Both the position numbers and the translations under genes were made by a program. Below are positions 25,272 through 33,555 of a DNA stretch of 64,000 nucleotides, in pieces. The notes under the pieces are model-generated. The model ran no database searches. It was given only the letters and a program-made list of their open reading frames with translations, and was not told the origin of the DNA. Location: positions 5,518,001-5,582,000 of the forward strand of contig NZ_CP059556.1 in NCBI RefSeq assembly GCF_024734405.1. Reading direction: 5' to 3'. Source of the DNA: Saccharopolyspora gregorii (lineage in GTDB: Bacteria > Actinomycetota > Actinomycetes > Mycobacteriales > Pseudonocardiaceae). Each line of letters begins with the position of its first letter. Positions within the stretch are counted from its first letter, which is position 1.

Positions 25272-26144
25272 TCATCCCGCGGTGAACACCTCGCTGCCGC
25301 TGCTCTTGTCGATCAAGCGCCGCAGCGATTCCGGGGCGGTGGTCTCCTGCCCGATCCGGATCGTCTTGTTCGTGCCGTGGTAGTCGCTGCTGCCCGTCGG
25401 CACCAGGTCCAGTTCGGTGGCGAGCTCCCGCAGCTCCTGCCGGGTCGGCTCGTCGTGGTCCGGGTGGTCCACCTCGATGCCGGTCATGCCGCGCGCGGCC
25501 AGCTCCGCCACCACCTCGGCGTTCACCACCCGGCCGCGGGCACGCGCGAACGGGTGCGCCAGCACGGTGACCCCGCCGGCGTCCGCGATCATCTCGATCG
25601 CCCGCAGCACGGGGGTGTCGGTGCGCGGCAGGTAGTAGCGGCCGCTGCTGCCCAGGTACCGGGCGAAGGCCTCGTCGACGCTGGCCACCATGCCGGCGCG
25701 CACCAGCTGCCGCGCCAGGTGCGGCCTGCCGCCCGGCGAATCCGGCGGCAGGCCCGCCATCAGCTCGTCCGCGTCGACCGGGAAGCCCTCGGCCTCCATC
25801 CGCTCGGCCATCTCCCGCAACCGGCCGCGCCGCTCCGCCCGCAACCTCGACTGCTCGGCGACCAGCGCCGCGGACGTCGGGTCGAACAGGTACGCCAGCA
25901 GGTGGACGGTGATGTCGCGGCCGGTCCCGTCCGGGCACGTGCAGGACAGCTCCGCTCCCGGGACGACCCGGATCCGGCCGGCACGGGCGGCCACGGTGTC
26001 CGCCGCCTCCGCCCAGCCCGCCGTGGTGTCGTGATCGGTGATCGCGACGACGTCCAGCTCCGCTCCGATCGCCGCGTCGACGAGCTCCGCGGGCGTGTCG
26101 GTGCCATCGGACTCGGTGGAATGGGCGTGCAGGTCGATGCGCAA
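25272..26144 (-). CDS. PHP-domain metal-dependent phosphoesterase
   Basis: This 290-residue protein has the PHP motifs: IDLHAHSTESDG, ITDHDTT, a Glu in VPGAELSC, HPFARAR and SSDYHG. These bind two or three metals and hydrolyse phosphoesters; the nearest characterised relatives cleave 3',5'-nucleotide bisphosphates or trim short RNA. I propose a TTG start at 26144: GGAAAGG lies six bases upstream and the PHP fold begins at once; an upstream ATG would add about 40 unsupported residues. A terminator separates it from the PH-domain gene upstream. Confidence 0.83.
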   Translation of the reverse strand: MRIDLHAHSTESDGTDTPAELVDAAIGAELDVVAITDHDTTAGWAEAADTVAARAGRIRVVPGAELSCTCPDGTGRDITVHLLAYLFDPTSAALVAEQSRLRAERRGRLREMAERMEAEGFPVDADELMAGLPPDSPGGRPHLARQLVRAGMVASVDEAFARYLGSSGRYYLPRTDTPVLRAIEMIADAGGVTVLAHPFARARGRVVNAEVVAELAARGMTGIEVDHPDHDEPTRQELRELATELDLVPTGSSDYHGTNKTIRIGQETTAPESLRRLIDKSSGSEVFTAG

Positions 26145-26316
26145 GCGTGGCCTTTCCGTTCGGGCCGGTCCGTCGACCGGCGGCGGGCTGCGGTCGCCGC
26201 GGAGGTCCCGCCGCTGCGGCGAAGGCCCGGCTGCTCGACCGGCCCGGCGGACCGGTCTTCCGCTGGGCACAGTCTCGCCGATGGTCCCGGTACCTCCCGA
26301 ACCAGCCCACGAAGAA

Positions 26317-26352
26317 GAGCCGGGGCCGCGGGAGATCCCGCGACCCCGGCTC
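26317..26352 (-). terminator. Near-perfect 16-bp hairpin
   Basis: GAGCCGGGG (26317-26325) pairs with CCCCGGCTC (26344-26352), and CGCGGGA with TCCCGCG inside, with one mismatch and a two-base loop. It is 14 bases past the stop of the PH-domain gene on the minus strand. Confidence 0.75.
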
Positions 26353-26365
26353 GGCAGCGACCGGT

Positions 26366-26935
26366 TCAGCTCGGAAGCTTGGCCTTCTTCTTGCCCACCG
26401 CCGCGCGACGGGCCTTGAGCATGGAGAAACGCTCTTGCTGGGCCTTCTTCTCCCCGAACACCAGGTAGGAGATCGCGTCCTCCACCTCGTCCGGGTTGGG
26501 CACGTACTCGATCCGGTTCAGCGCCTGGATCTGCCCGGCCGACTCGACCACCAACGTGCCGTAGCCGAACATGCGCCCGGCGAGGGTCCGCTGGAAGGTC
26601 AGGTCGGTGACCTTCCCGATCGGCATCATCGCCACGTTGGTGGTGAAGATGCCCTCCGCGATCAGGAACCGCTTGTCGGTGACGACGATCCGCTCCACGT
26701 ACCAGTCCAGCACCTGGTAGGTGAACCGGAGCAGCACGACGAGGCCCGCGTACCAGAGCACGTTCTGCGGCAGGCTCGTGTCCTGCGGCAGCAGTTGGGA
26801 CACCATGACCACGCCGACCAGCAACCCGATCGCCTCGAACAGTTCCCAGACCAGGCTCGCCCAGTGTCTGCGGAGCCGGATGACCCGGCGTTCGGTGTCG
26901 AGCAGGTACTCGTCGGGATCCCTCGGCGCGAACAC
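26366..26935 (-). CDS. PH domain-containing membrane protein (bPH2/YdbS type)
   Basis: This 189-residue protein has two membrane segments (WELFEAIGLLVGVVMVSQLL and a second near LWYAGLVVLLRFTYQVL) followed by a bacterial PH domain: VERIVVTDKRFLIAEGIFTTNVAMMPIGKVTDL. Such domains are seen in membrane proteins of unclear role. The tail is Lys-rich. GTG start at 26935. The 53-residue membrane protein gene lies upstream on the same strand with a gap of only 21 bases, so both may form an operon. Confidence 0.83.
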   Translation of the reverse strand: MFAPRDPDEYLLDTERRVIRLRRHWASLVWELFEAIGLLVGVVMVSQLLPQDTSLPQNVLWYAGLVVLLRFTYQVLDWYVERIVVTDKRFLIAEGIFTTNVAMMPIGKVTDLTFQRTLAGRMFGYGTLVVESAGQIQALNRIEYVPNPDEVEDAISYLVFGEKKAQQERFSMLKARRAAVGKKKAKLPS

Positions 26936-26956
26936 GTCAACCGCCCTTCGGCGCTG

Positions 26957-27118
26957 CTACACGAAGATGTTCTGCATGAAGGTGATGACCGCCTGCGCAG
27001 CCTCTTGGAGGCTTCCCAGGATGTTGTTCACCAGGTCACCGGCTTGCTGTGGGGCGGAGAAGAGGAAGAAGAGGAGGAACGCGACCCCGGCCCAAGTCAG
27101 GATCTTCTTAAGGTTCAC
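26957..27118 (-). CDS. Small membrane protein, 53 residues
   Basis: The sequence begins VNLKKILTWAGVAFLLFFLF, a basic start and a single membrane segment, then an amphipathic part LVNNILGSLQEAAQAVITFMQ. Similar tiny proteins appear widely in actinomycetes without a known role. I place the start at GTG 27118; the ribosome binding sequence is weak (GGGTG). It lies 21 bases upstream of the PH-domain gene and may work with it. Confidence 0.7.
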   Translation of the reverse strand: MNLKKILTWAGVAFLLFFLFSAPQQAGDLVNNILGSLQEAAQAVITFMQNIFV

Positions 27119-27248
27119 TGCGATACACCCCGTCCGAAAAGCCATTGAACACGCTGGCGCCTGCCGATCTGTTGTACCGCACTCGGCGGCTGTAGGGCAG
27201 CATTGTCCCGCACTTGGGTCAGTCGTTAGCCGAACCGTCCGGATCAAC

Positions 27249-27254
27249 TACCCT
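27249..27254 (+). promoter_or_regulatory. -10 hexamer of a leaderless NUDIX gene
   Basis: TACCCT ends eight bases before the GTG at 27263. This spacing fits a transcript starting at the start codon and argues against the GTG at 27257. Confidence 0.5.
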
Positions 27255-27262
27255 CCGTGTCG

Positions 27263-27700
27263 GTGAGCATAACCAACGGACCGCTGATCCGGTGCGTCGG
27301 CGCCGTCGTGCATGACCCGCGCGGACGATTGCTGCTGGTGAAAAGGGCCAACGAACCCGGCAGGGGCCGGTGGTCGGTGCCCGGCGGCAAGGTGGAGCCC
27401 GGAGAAACCGATCGTTCGGCGGTACGGCGCGAACTATCGGAGGAAACGGGACTCTCCGTGATCGTCGGCAGGTGGCTGGGGCGGGTGCTGCGCCCGGCCC
27501 CGACCGGGACGTTCGACATCCACGACTACGCGTGCCGGGCCGATGACGTGGTGCTTTCGCCCGGCGACGACGCGGCCGACGCGATGTGGGCGGACGCTGC
27601 GAGCTTTGCCACACTCGACGCCGAACACCGGTTGACCGACGGGCTCGCCGCGGCCTTGCGGGGTTGGGGGCAGCTCCCGGGCCCGTCCGCCCGGAGCTGA
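27263..27700 (+). CDS. NUDIX hydrolase
   Basis: This 145-residue enzyme carries a complete Nudix box: GGKVEPGETD, then RRELSEETGL. The metal-binding Glu residues are present. Family members hydrolyse nucleoside diphosphates linked to another group, often oxidised nucleotides or ADP-ribose; the substrate is not evident. The start GTG 27263 is preceded by a -10 at leaderless spacing. It is divergent from the small membrane gene and 367 bases upstream of corA. Confidence 0.86.
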   Translation: MSITNGPLIRCVGAVVHDPRGRLLLVKRANEPGRGRWSVPGGKVEPGETDRSAVRRELSEETGLSVIVGRWLGRVLRPAPTGTFDIHDYACRADDVVLSPGDDAADAMWADAASFATLDAEHRLTDGLAAALRGWGQLPGPSARS

Positions 27701-27844
27701 AACCGGCGGATCCGGCAGTTCGCACAATCGGCGCGATCCGGGCGAAATCCAGGGCGTTCCCGGCGTGCGCGCGGCAGAAGTTCACCCGTTTCGCCGTGTC
27801 CCAGCACACCCGGCACCGCCGCCGCCCGTACCGAGAACGACGAG

Positions 27845-28067
27845 TATCGTGAACCGTTGGCCGGTCCGGACCACTCGCGCACGGCGAGTCGGGCAGAAGG
27901 AGGTGAGGGATTGTGAGCGGCGGTGCCGACAGCGCGCTTCCGAGCAGTACCAACCGCATCCCCGCCTGGGAGGCCTGCGGCTAGGCCGGTTCCAGGTGCC
28001 CATCGGCGCCGGTGGGGATGCGCGGTCGAGATCACCCGAGATCCGATTCCCGCCCTTGGAGGTCGCC
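27845..28067 (+). promoter_or_regulatory. Structured leader region upstream of corA
   Basis: The gap 27701-28067 has no full-length gene. TATCGT at 27845-27850 may be a -10, giving a leader of about 210 bases. It contains the palindrome GGTCCGGACC (27863-27872), a hairpin ACTCGC-GCACG-GCGAGT (27873-27889), a small ORF with a perfect Shine-Dalgarno (27913-27984), and a hairpin GGCCT...AGGCC around that ORF's stop (27972-27987). This layout looks like a leader controlling magnesium-channel expression; I do not recognise the M-box riboswitch. Confidence 0.45.
27913..27984 (+). CDS. Candidate 23-residue leader peptide upstream of corA
   Basis: A GTG start is preceded, at six bases, by AAGGAGGTGA (27897-27906), an uninterrupted match to the anti-Shine-Dalgarno, the best site in the window. 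The peptide starts VSGGADSALP, contains Asn-Arg-Ile-Pro-Ala-Trp, and ends at TAG. It has no membrane segment. Its position in the leader of a Mg channel gene suggests a regulatory ORF, as is known for mgtL and similar leaders in other bacteria. No homology is claimed. Confidence 0.45.
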   Translation: MSGGADSALPSSTNRIPAWEACG

Positions 28068-29147
28068 GTGCCCAGCCTTCCCTCGCTCGGCCTGCGCAAC
28101 CGCGCAGCGCGCCACAGCGGTCGCACCGCGCCCGCTCCCGCTCCCCCGCCCGCCTACGTCGTCGACTGCGGCGTGTACGTGGACGGAGTGCGGCTGCCCG
28201 GCGACCGGTCGCACGCCGAGGCGATCGACGAGGTGCGCAGGCGCGGCGCCGGGTTCGTCTGGATCGGGCTGCACGAGCCGGACGAGGCGCAGCTCAACGG
28301 GCTGGCCGAGACGTTCGGGCTGCACGAGCTGGCCGTCGAGGACGCGGTGCACGCCCACCAGCGGCCGAAGCTGGAGCGCTACGACAGCACGCTGTTCATG
28401 GTGCTCAAGACGGTGCGCTACATCGCCAACGAGAGGCTCACCGCGACCAGCGAGATCGTGGAGACCGGTGAGCTGATGGCGTTCGTGGGCCGCGACTTCG
28501 TGATCACGGTCCGGCACGGCAAGCACGCCAGCCTCGCCCAGGTCCGCTCGCAGCTGGAGACCGACCCGGAGCAGTTGCGGCTGGGTCCGGCCGCGGTGCT
28601 GCACGGCATCGCCGACCACGTGGTGGACACGTACCTGGAGGTCACCGAGGCCATCCAGGACGACATCGACGAGATGGAAGCCGCCGTGTTCGCGCCGCGC
28701 ACCAAGATCGAGGCCGAGCAGATCTACCTGATGAAGCGCGAGGTCATGGACCTGCGCCGCGCGGTGATGCCGCTGGCGAAACCGCTGCAGCGGCTGGCCG
28801 AGGGCTACACGCCGATGGTGCCGGAGGAGGTGCGCTCCTACTTCCGCAACGTCGAGGACCACCTGACGACGGTGTCCGAGCGGGTGGCCTCGTTCGACGA
28901 GCTGCTGACCACGCTGGTGGACGCGACGCTCGCCAAGATCACGCTCCAGCAGAACACCGACATGCGCAAGATCTCCGCGTGGGTCGCGATCGTGTCGACG
29001 CCGACGATGATCGCCGGGATCTACGGGATGAACTTCGAGAACATGCCGGAAGTGAAGTGGACGTTCGGCTATCCGGCGACGCTGCTGGTGATGATGCTGG
29101 CCTGCCTGACGCTGTTCAAGATCTTCCGGCGGAACAAATGGCTGTGA
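28068..29147 (+). CDS. corA: CorA-family magnesium/cobalt transport protein
   Basis: This 359-residue protein is a pentameric CorA-type channel. The cytoplasmic domain runs through residue ~290; near the end are two membrane segments, the first followed by the signature YGMNFENMPE (Gly-Met-Asn at 320-322), which forms the pore mouth, and a basic end FRRNKWL. I chose GTG 28068, preceded by GGAGG at six bases; an upstream in-frame GTG near 27996 would lengthen the N-terminus. It is the CorA next to the trehalose importer in mycobacteria (Rv1239c). A structured leader lies upstream and two small ORFs downstream. Confidence 0.92.
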   Translation: MPSLPSLGLRNRAARHSGRTAPAPAPPPAYVVDCGVYVDGVRLPGDRSHAEAIDEVRRRGAGFVWIGLHEPDEAQLNGLAETFGLHELAVEDAVHAHQRPKLERYDSTLFMVLKTVRYIANERLTATSEIVETGELMAFVGRDFVITVRHGKHASLAQVRSQLETDPEQLRLGPAAVLHGIADHVVDTYLEVTEAIQDDIDEMEAAVFAPRTKIEAEQIYLMKREVMDLRRAVMPLAKPLQRLAEGYTPMVPEEVRSYFRNVEDHLTTVSERVASFDELLTTLVDATLAKITLQQNTDMRKISAWVAIVSTPTMIAGIYGMNFENMPEVKWTFGYPATLLVMMLACLTLFKIFRRNKWL

Positions 29148-29292
29148 GCGCGTGCCGTAACGTTTTCGATCATCCGGGCGATGTAGTCCGCAGAGGTTCG
29201 ACCGCCGCGGTTGCGCGCCGCGAGCGCTCTCCCCGAACGATTCGCCGCCGTGAGGATTCCGGTGCGCGCCGGGAAGAAGTGAGGAGGTAGTC

Positions 29293-29472
29293 ATGTCGAT
29301 CGTCGTGCGCCGCAGTGCGATGGGGCGGCGGGTGTTCACCCGCAGGCTGCCGCTGAGCGGATCGGGGAACGTGGCGCCGGAGCGAAGTCCCAGGTCGCCG
29401 CGCCGGGGGCGAAAACCCGGCGCGATGTGGGACGCGCTGTCCGCCTCGCCGCGCACGCCCGCCGTGCGCTGA
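29293..29472 (+). CDS. Possible 59-residue basic protein
   Basis: An ATG preceded by GTGAGGAGGT, four bases upstream, opens a 59-residue frame ending TGA. The product is Arg/Pro/Ser-rich (starts MSIVVRRSAMGRRV), with no membrane segment or known motif. The strong ribosome binding site supports translation; the composition does not resemble a conserved family. It could be a leader peptide for the next gene. Low to moderate confidence. Confidence 0.4.
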   Translation: MSIVVRRSAMGRRVFTRRLPLSGSGNVAPERSPRSPRRGRKPGAMWDALSASPRTPAVR

Positions 29473-29552
29473 TCACCGTTGCGGCACCGCCGCCCCCACA
29501 TCGTGAGACGACATTCGCATCGATCATTCTCACGCTGCCGGGAGGCACCGCC

Positions 29553-29648
29553 ATGACTCGTCTCGCCACCAACAAGCTCGCCCTGCTGACCACCCTGCTG
29601 ATGGGGTGGATCCTGACGCTGTTCATCATCATCGCGCAGCAGGGCTGA
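29553..29648 (+). CDS. Single-span membrane peptide, 31 residues
   Basis: The frame begins MTRLATNKLALLTTLLMGWI and is almost entirely one hydrophobic helix with a short polar end. GGGAGGC lies upstream of the ATG at good spacing. Small single-span proteins often bind and tune a larger membrane protein; the nearest candidate is CorA, 400 bases upstream. This link is speculation. A 12-bp terminator follows at 29692-29723. Confidence 0.6.
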   Translation: MTRLATNKLALLTTLLMGWILTLFIIIAQQG

Positions 29649-29655
29649 ATTCCTC

Positions 29656-29672
29656 GGGTCCACTGTGGACCC
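29656..29672. repeat. Perfect 17-base palindrome
   Basis: GGGTCCAC-T-GTGGACCC lies eight bases after the stop of the 31-residue gene. It could be an operator or part of the termination region, just ahead of the larger hairpin. Confidence 0.5.
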
Positions 29673-29691
29673 AGTCGATCGAATTCCCGTT

Positions 29692-29723
29692 CGGGTGATC
29701 CGCACGCGTTCGCGGATCACCCG
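29692..29723 (+). terminator. Perfect 12-bp hairpin
   Basis: CGGGTGATCCGC (29692-29703) pairs with GCGGATCACCCG (29712-29723) around an eight-base loop. It separates the small ORFs after corA from the CAP-domain gene. Confidence 0.75.
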
Positions 29724-29808
29724 TTGCGTGGATTTCCCGGCCGCCGCGCCGAAAAGCGGGTTAGAACTGTCCGCACCTGGAACCCCTTGGACCCGAGGAG
29801 TGGTGCGG

Positions 29809-30288
29809 ATGTTCGCCCGGCACGCCCGATCGATCCTGCTGTGCTCGCTGCTGCTCGTCCCCGGCGCGCCCGCCCACGCGGACGAGTCCCGGCTCGACGC
29901 GCTCACCGCCGAGATCGTGGACCGCACCAACCAGGTCCGGGCCGAGGCCGGTTGCGGCCCGCTCGCGCCCGCACCCGAGCTGGAGCACTCCGCGCAGGCG
30001 CACGCGGCGGACATGGCCGAGCAGAACTACTTCGCGCACTCCGACGCCGTCTCCCCCGTCCGGGCGCTGCCGCGCGCCGAGGTGCTGCCGCGCGCCGAGG
30101 TACTGGGCGAGAACATCGCCGCCGGCAACGCGGCCGCCGCCGAGACCTTCCACCAGTGGATCACCAGTCCCGGGCACCGGGCGAACATCCTCGACTGCAG
30201 GTTCACCGGCATCGGCGTCGGGCACGCCTACGACCCGAGCAGCACCTACGGGCACTACTGGGTCCAAGAGTTCGCCGGCACCACCTGA
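29809..30288 (+). CDS. Secreted CAP-domain (SCP/PR-1, YkwD-like) protein
   Basis: This 159-residue protein has a signal peptide (hydrophobic core LLCSLLLVP, cut near AHA at residue ~24) and a CAP domain: HSAQAHAADMAEQNYFAHSD, GENIAAG, WITSPGHRANIL and YGHYWVQEFAG. The conserved His residues and Glu are present. Bacterial CAP proteins are secreted and mostly uncharacterised. ATG 29809 follows GAGGAG at eight bases. An 18-base unit encoding LPRAEV is duplicated exactly at 30067-30102, just before GENIAAG. Confidence 0.85.
   Translation: MFARHARSILLCSLLLVPGAPAHADESRLDALTAEIVDRTNQVRAEAGCGPLAPAPELEHSAQAHAADMAEQNYFAHSDAVSPVRALPRAEVLPRAEVLGENIAAGNAAAAETFHQWITSPGHRANILDCRFTGIGVGHAYDPSSTYGHYWVQEFAGTT
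30067..30102 (+). repeat. In-frame 18-base tandem duplication in the CAP gene
   Basis: CTGCCGCGCGCCGAGGTG (30067-30084) is repeated at 30085-30102 with one base change. It duplicates LPRAEV in the protein and keeps the frame. Confidence 0.85.
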
Positions 30289-30295
30289 TCGCGCG

Positions 30296-30340
30296 GAGCG
30301 CGGACGGCCCGTTCGGCCGGCGGTCGGGCGGGCCGCGCTC
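30296..30340. terminator. Hairpin between CAP and sugB genes
   Basis: GAGCGCGG (30296-30303) pairs with CCGCGCTC (30333-30340) around a long GC-rich inner region. It touches the sugB stop and lies between convergent genes. Confidence 0.5.
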
Positions 30341-31169
30341 ACTCCTTGACCGCCCCGGACGTGAGCCCGGAGACGATCCGCCGCTGGAACAGCAGCACGA
30401 ACAGCACGATCGGCACCGTGATCACCACGGCCGCGGCGGCGATCGTCCCGGTCGGGTCCTCGAACTGCGAGTCGCCGGTGAAGAACTGCAGCGCCACCGG
30501 CACCGTGCGGGACGCCTCCGTCGAGGTCAGCGAGATCGCGAACAGGAAGTCGTTCCAGCAGAAGATGAACACCAGGATCGCCGTGGTGAACACCCCGGGC
30601 GCGGCCAGCGGCGCGATCACCTTCCGGAACGCCTGTCCCGGGGTGGCGCCGTCCATCGTGGCCGCCTCCTCCAGCTGCCACGGGATCTCGCGGAAGAACG
30701 CGGACAGCGTGTAGATCGCCAGCGGCAGCGAGAACGTGGTGTACGGCAGCACCAGCCCCGGCCAGGTGTCGAACAGCCCGAGGGTCCGCTCGACCTCGAA
30801 CAGCGGCGAGACCAGCGAGACCTGCGGGAACATCGCGATGAGCAACGACACCCCGACCAGCGCCCGCTTGCCGGGGAAGTCCAGCCGGGCGATCGCGTAG
30901 GCCGCCATCGCGCCCAGCACCACCGCGATCGTCGTGGCGATCAGCGCGATGCCGATCGAGTTGGCCAGCGCGCGCAGGAACTCGCCGGTCTGGAAGATCG
31001 CCGCGTAGTTCGCCAGCGTCCACTCCGCCGGGATGAACCGGCCGTCGCTGAGACCCGCGGAGGTCTTGAACGACAGCGACACGATCCACAGCACCGGCAC
31101 CAGCGCGTACGCCACCACCACCGCGTTGAGCACCGTCCACTTGGCGGTGTCGGCCGGTTTCCGGCTCAT
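30339..31169 (-). CDS. sugB: Trehalose ABC transporter permease SugB
   Basis: This 276-residue inner-membrane permease has six membrane segments and the MalG-type cytoplasmic EAA loop [22 protein letters not shown]. It matches SugB of the LpqY-SugABC trehalose importer by family and by gene order. ATG 31169 overlaps the sugA stop (ATGA). In mycobacteria sugC, encoding the ATPase, follows sugB; here the gene ends facing a CAP-domain gene and no ATPase is present. Confidence 0.9.
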   Translation of the reverse strand: MSRKPADTAKWTVLNAVVVAYALVPVLWIVSLSFKTSAGLSDGRFIPAEWTLANYAAIFQTGEFLRALANSIGIALIATTIAVVLGAMAAYAIARLDFPGKRALVGVSLLIAMFPQVSLVSPLFEVERTLGLFDTWPGLVLPYTTFSLPLAIYTLSAFFREIPWQLEEAATMDGATPGQAFRKVIAPLAAPGVFTTAILVFIFCWNDFLFAISLTSTEASRTVPVALQFFTGDSQFEDPTGTIAAAAVVITVPIVLFVLLFQRRIVSGLTSGAVKE

Positions 31170-32062
31170 CGGCGGCCCCCGTCCTCGTCCGCGCCGGGCG
31201 CGGCCGCACCGAACAGCTTCACGAACAGGAACGCGATCAGCGCCACCGCCAGGAAGATCAGCACGGACATGGTGGAGCCGATGCCGAGGTTCAAGCCCTT
31301 GATCAGGTTGTTGTAGGCCAGCACCGACACCGAGGAGGTGTCCTGCGCCCCGTCGGTGAGCACCACGATGTTGTCGAAGACCCGGAACGCGTCGAGCGTC
31401 CGGAACAGCACCGCCACCAGGATCGCCGGCTTCATCACCGGCAGCATCACCTTCGTGAACCGCTGCCACCGGGAGGCGCCGTCGATCTGCGCCGCCTCCA
31501 GCAGGTCCTCGGACACCAGCGCCAGCCCGGTCATCAGCAGCAGCGCCATGAACGGCGTCGTCTTCCACACCTCGGCCAGCACGATGATCGCCAGCGCGCT
31601 GCCGCGCTCGGTCAGCGGCGCGCCGTCCGCGGCGAACAGGTTCGCCAGGTAGCCGGTGTCCGGGGTCCACGCGTAGCGCCAGCTGAACGCGGCGACGACG
31701 GTGACGATCCCGTACGGGATGAGGCTGGCGGTGCGCACCAGGCCGCGCCCGATCACCGCCCGGTGCATGATCAGCGCCAGCGCCATGCCCAGCACGAACT
31801 CGATCACCAGCTGGGTGGCGACGATGAGCAGCGTGGTGCCGAACGCCGTCCACCAGTACTGGTTGGACAGCACCGTCAGGTAGTTCTCCAGGCCCACGAA
31901 CTCGCGCTGGTCCGGGTACTTGAGGTCGTAGCGCTGGAACGACAGCCACACCGCGTGCAGGATCGGCCAGCCGGTGACCGCGAGCATCACCAGCGCGGCC
32001 GGGGCGCACAGCGCCCAGCCGAGCCTGCGCTCGGCGCGCTTCGCCTCGTCGACGGCGGACAT
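31166..32062 (-). CDS. sugA: Trehalose ABC transporter permease SugA
   Basis: This 298-residue MalF-type permease has the first membrane segment at [20 protein letters not shown] and the EAA loop [23 protein letters not shown]. It pairs with SugB to form the membrane channel. ATG 32062 overlaps the lpqY stop by ATGA, so the three genes are translationally coupled. The first periplasmic region [13 protein letters not shown] is typical of sugar permeases. Confidence 0.9.
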   Translation of the reverse strand: MSAVDEAKRAERRLGWALCAPAALVMLAVTGWPILHAVWLSFQRYDLKYPDQREFVGLENYLTVLSNQYWWTAFGTTLLIVATQLVIEFVLGMALALIMHRAVIGRGLVRTASLIPYGIVTVVAAFSWRYAWTPDTGYLANLFAADGAPLTERGSALAIIVLAEVWKTTPFMALLLMTGLALVSEDLLEAAQIDGASRWQRFTKVMLPVMKPAILVAVLFRTLDAFRVFDNIVVLTDGAQDTSSVSVLAYNNLIKGLNLGIGSTMSVLIFLAVALIAFLFVKLFGAAAPGADEDGGRR

Positions 32063-33333
32063 CACGGCAGCACCCCCCGCGAGTCCAGGGCGTCCTGCAC
32101 CTCGGTGCGGATCCGCTCGGCGGTGCGCGGCGGGTCGATCCGCGACGCCGGGGACAGCAGCTTGGACAGCACCGTGGACACGTTCTGGTAGGCGGGCGTG
32201 ATCGGGCGGATCGCCGGGTCCCGCAGCTCTTCCAGGATGGTGTCGCGCATCGGGTACTCGGCGGCCATCTCCGGGGCCGCGTAGACGGATTCGATGGTGG
32301 GCGGCACCCCGTCGTGGATCGCGGAGAACCGCTGGCTGTCCGGGCTGCGCAGGCACAGCGCGGCGGCGAAGGACGCCTGCGGGTTCGGCGAGTGGGCGCT
32401 GACGGCGAGGTTGAACCCGCCGAGGGTGACCTTGCTGGGCCGCGCCGGGTCGGAGCTCGGGTAGCGGGCCCAGCGCACGTTCCGCGCGATGTCCGGCGCG
32501 TCCTCCTGCATCGACGGGTACGCGAACGGCCAGTTCAGCTGGAACGCCGCGTCGCCCTGCTGGAACTCCAGCCGGACGTCGTCCTCCTGCGAGTTCGACA
32601 TGGACGGGCTGGTGAGCCCGGAATCGGCGAGGGCCTTGAGCTGCTCCAGCGCGCGCACCGCGCCCTCGTCGACCACGGCGCGGGTCCCGTCGTCGGAGAT
32701 CAGCTTCCCGCCGGCGGAGGCGAGCAGGGTGTTGAACTGCACCACGTAGCCCTCGAACTGGGCGCCCGGGATGAGGATCGTCGACGGCTCGCCCGCCGCC
32801 TCGAAGCGCCGGGCCTGCTCGATCATCTCGTCCCAGGTGCGCGGCGGCCGGTCCACCACGTCGGAGCGGTACCAGAGCAGCTGCACGTTGGTGTTCTTCG
32901 GCGCCCCGAACAGCTTCCCGCCGTAGCGGGCCGAGGCCAGCGGCCCGGCGAGGGTGCCCGCCTCGGCTTGCCGCCGCTCCGCGCCGGTCCACTCGCGGAC
33001 CCAGCCGGCGCGGGCGAACTCCGCGGTCCAGGTGGTGTCCAGGCCGAGCACGTCCATGCCGTCGTCCTGCGCGGCGAGCCTGCGCACCAGCTGCTCCCGC
33101 TGGCCGTCCGCGTCGCGCGGCAGCTTGTGGTAGACGATGCGGTACCGGCCGTCGGCCTGGTCGTTGCACCGGTCGACGACGGTCTGGAGGTGCTCCTCCG
33201 GCGCGTAGTACAGGTTGACGACGTCGTCGTGCCGCGGGGCCGCGCAGGCGCTCAGCGCCGAAGCCGCCACCACCGCCGCGCCCCACGCCGCGATCGACCG
33301 GACCGCGCCCCCACCGCGTCTGCGCACCCTCAC
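32062..33333 (-). CDS. lpqY: Trehalose-binding lipoprotein LpqY
   Basis: This 423-residue substrate-binding lipoprotein delivers trehalose to SugA/SugB. A signal peptide ends in the lipobox LSACAAP, so the Cys is lipidated. The mature part matches mycobacterial LpqY: a CNDQ-x2-GRYRI region, [30 protein letters not shown], then [12 protein letters not shown] chose GTG 33333, with GGGAGGTCC upstream, over the longer frame to 33405. First gene of the lpqY-sugA-sugB operon. Confidence 0.92.
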   Translation of the reverse strand: MRVRRRGGGAVRSIAAWGAAVVAASALSACAAPRHDDVVNLYYAPEEHLQTVVDRCNDQADGRYRIVYHKLPRDADGQREQLVRRLAAQDDGMDVLGLDTTWTAEFARAGWVREWTGAERRQAEAGTLAGPLASARYGGKLFGAPKNTNVQLLWYRSDVVDRPPRTWDEMIEQARRFEAAGEPSTILIPGAQFEGYVVQFNTLLASAGGKLISDDGTRAVVDEGAVRALEQLKALADSGLTSPSMSNSQEDDVRLEFQQGDAAFQLNWPFAYPSMQEDAPDIARNVRWARYPSSDPARPSKVTLGGFNLAVSAHSPNPQASFAAALCLRSPDSQRFSAIHDGVPPTIESVYAAPEMAAEYPMRDTILEELRDPAIRPITPAYQNVSTVLSKLLSPASRIDPPRTAERIRTEVQDALDSRGVLP

Positions 33334-33522
33334 CGTGGTCGGACCTCCCGGTCTGCTCGCGCAGGTGCGCCCGAGGCCGTGTGCCCGCGCCCCGCCGCAC
33401 GCCACCGCCGCACCGATGATCAGTGCGGTGCCAGCAACCTAGGGCGCCGCCGACACCCGCGACAAGCCCCCATCAGTGCGGACGTCCCGGACGGCGCGGG
33501 GTCCCGATACGAGACGAAGAGG

Positions 33523-33540
33523 CGTACAGTTTTCCGTACG
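33523..33540 (+). promoter_or_regulatory. Candidate antitoxin operator
   Basis: CGTACA (33523-33528) and CGTACG (33535-33540) form a GTAC...GTAC pair 15 bases before the antitoxin ATG. E. coli YefM binds palindromes with a TGTACA core, so autoregulation by the YefM/YoeB complex is likely. The ribosome binding site GGAGGTGA follows. Confidence 0.5.
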
Positions 33541-33555
33541 TCATGGAGGTGACCG

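Noticed and set aside
27845-28067. M-box magnesium riboswitch
   Set aside because: I cannot identify the conserved M-box core; only generic hairpins and the small ORF are visible.
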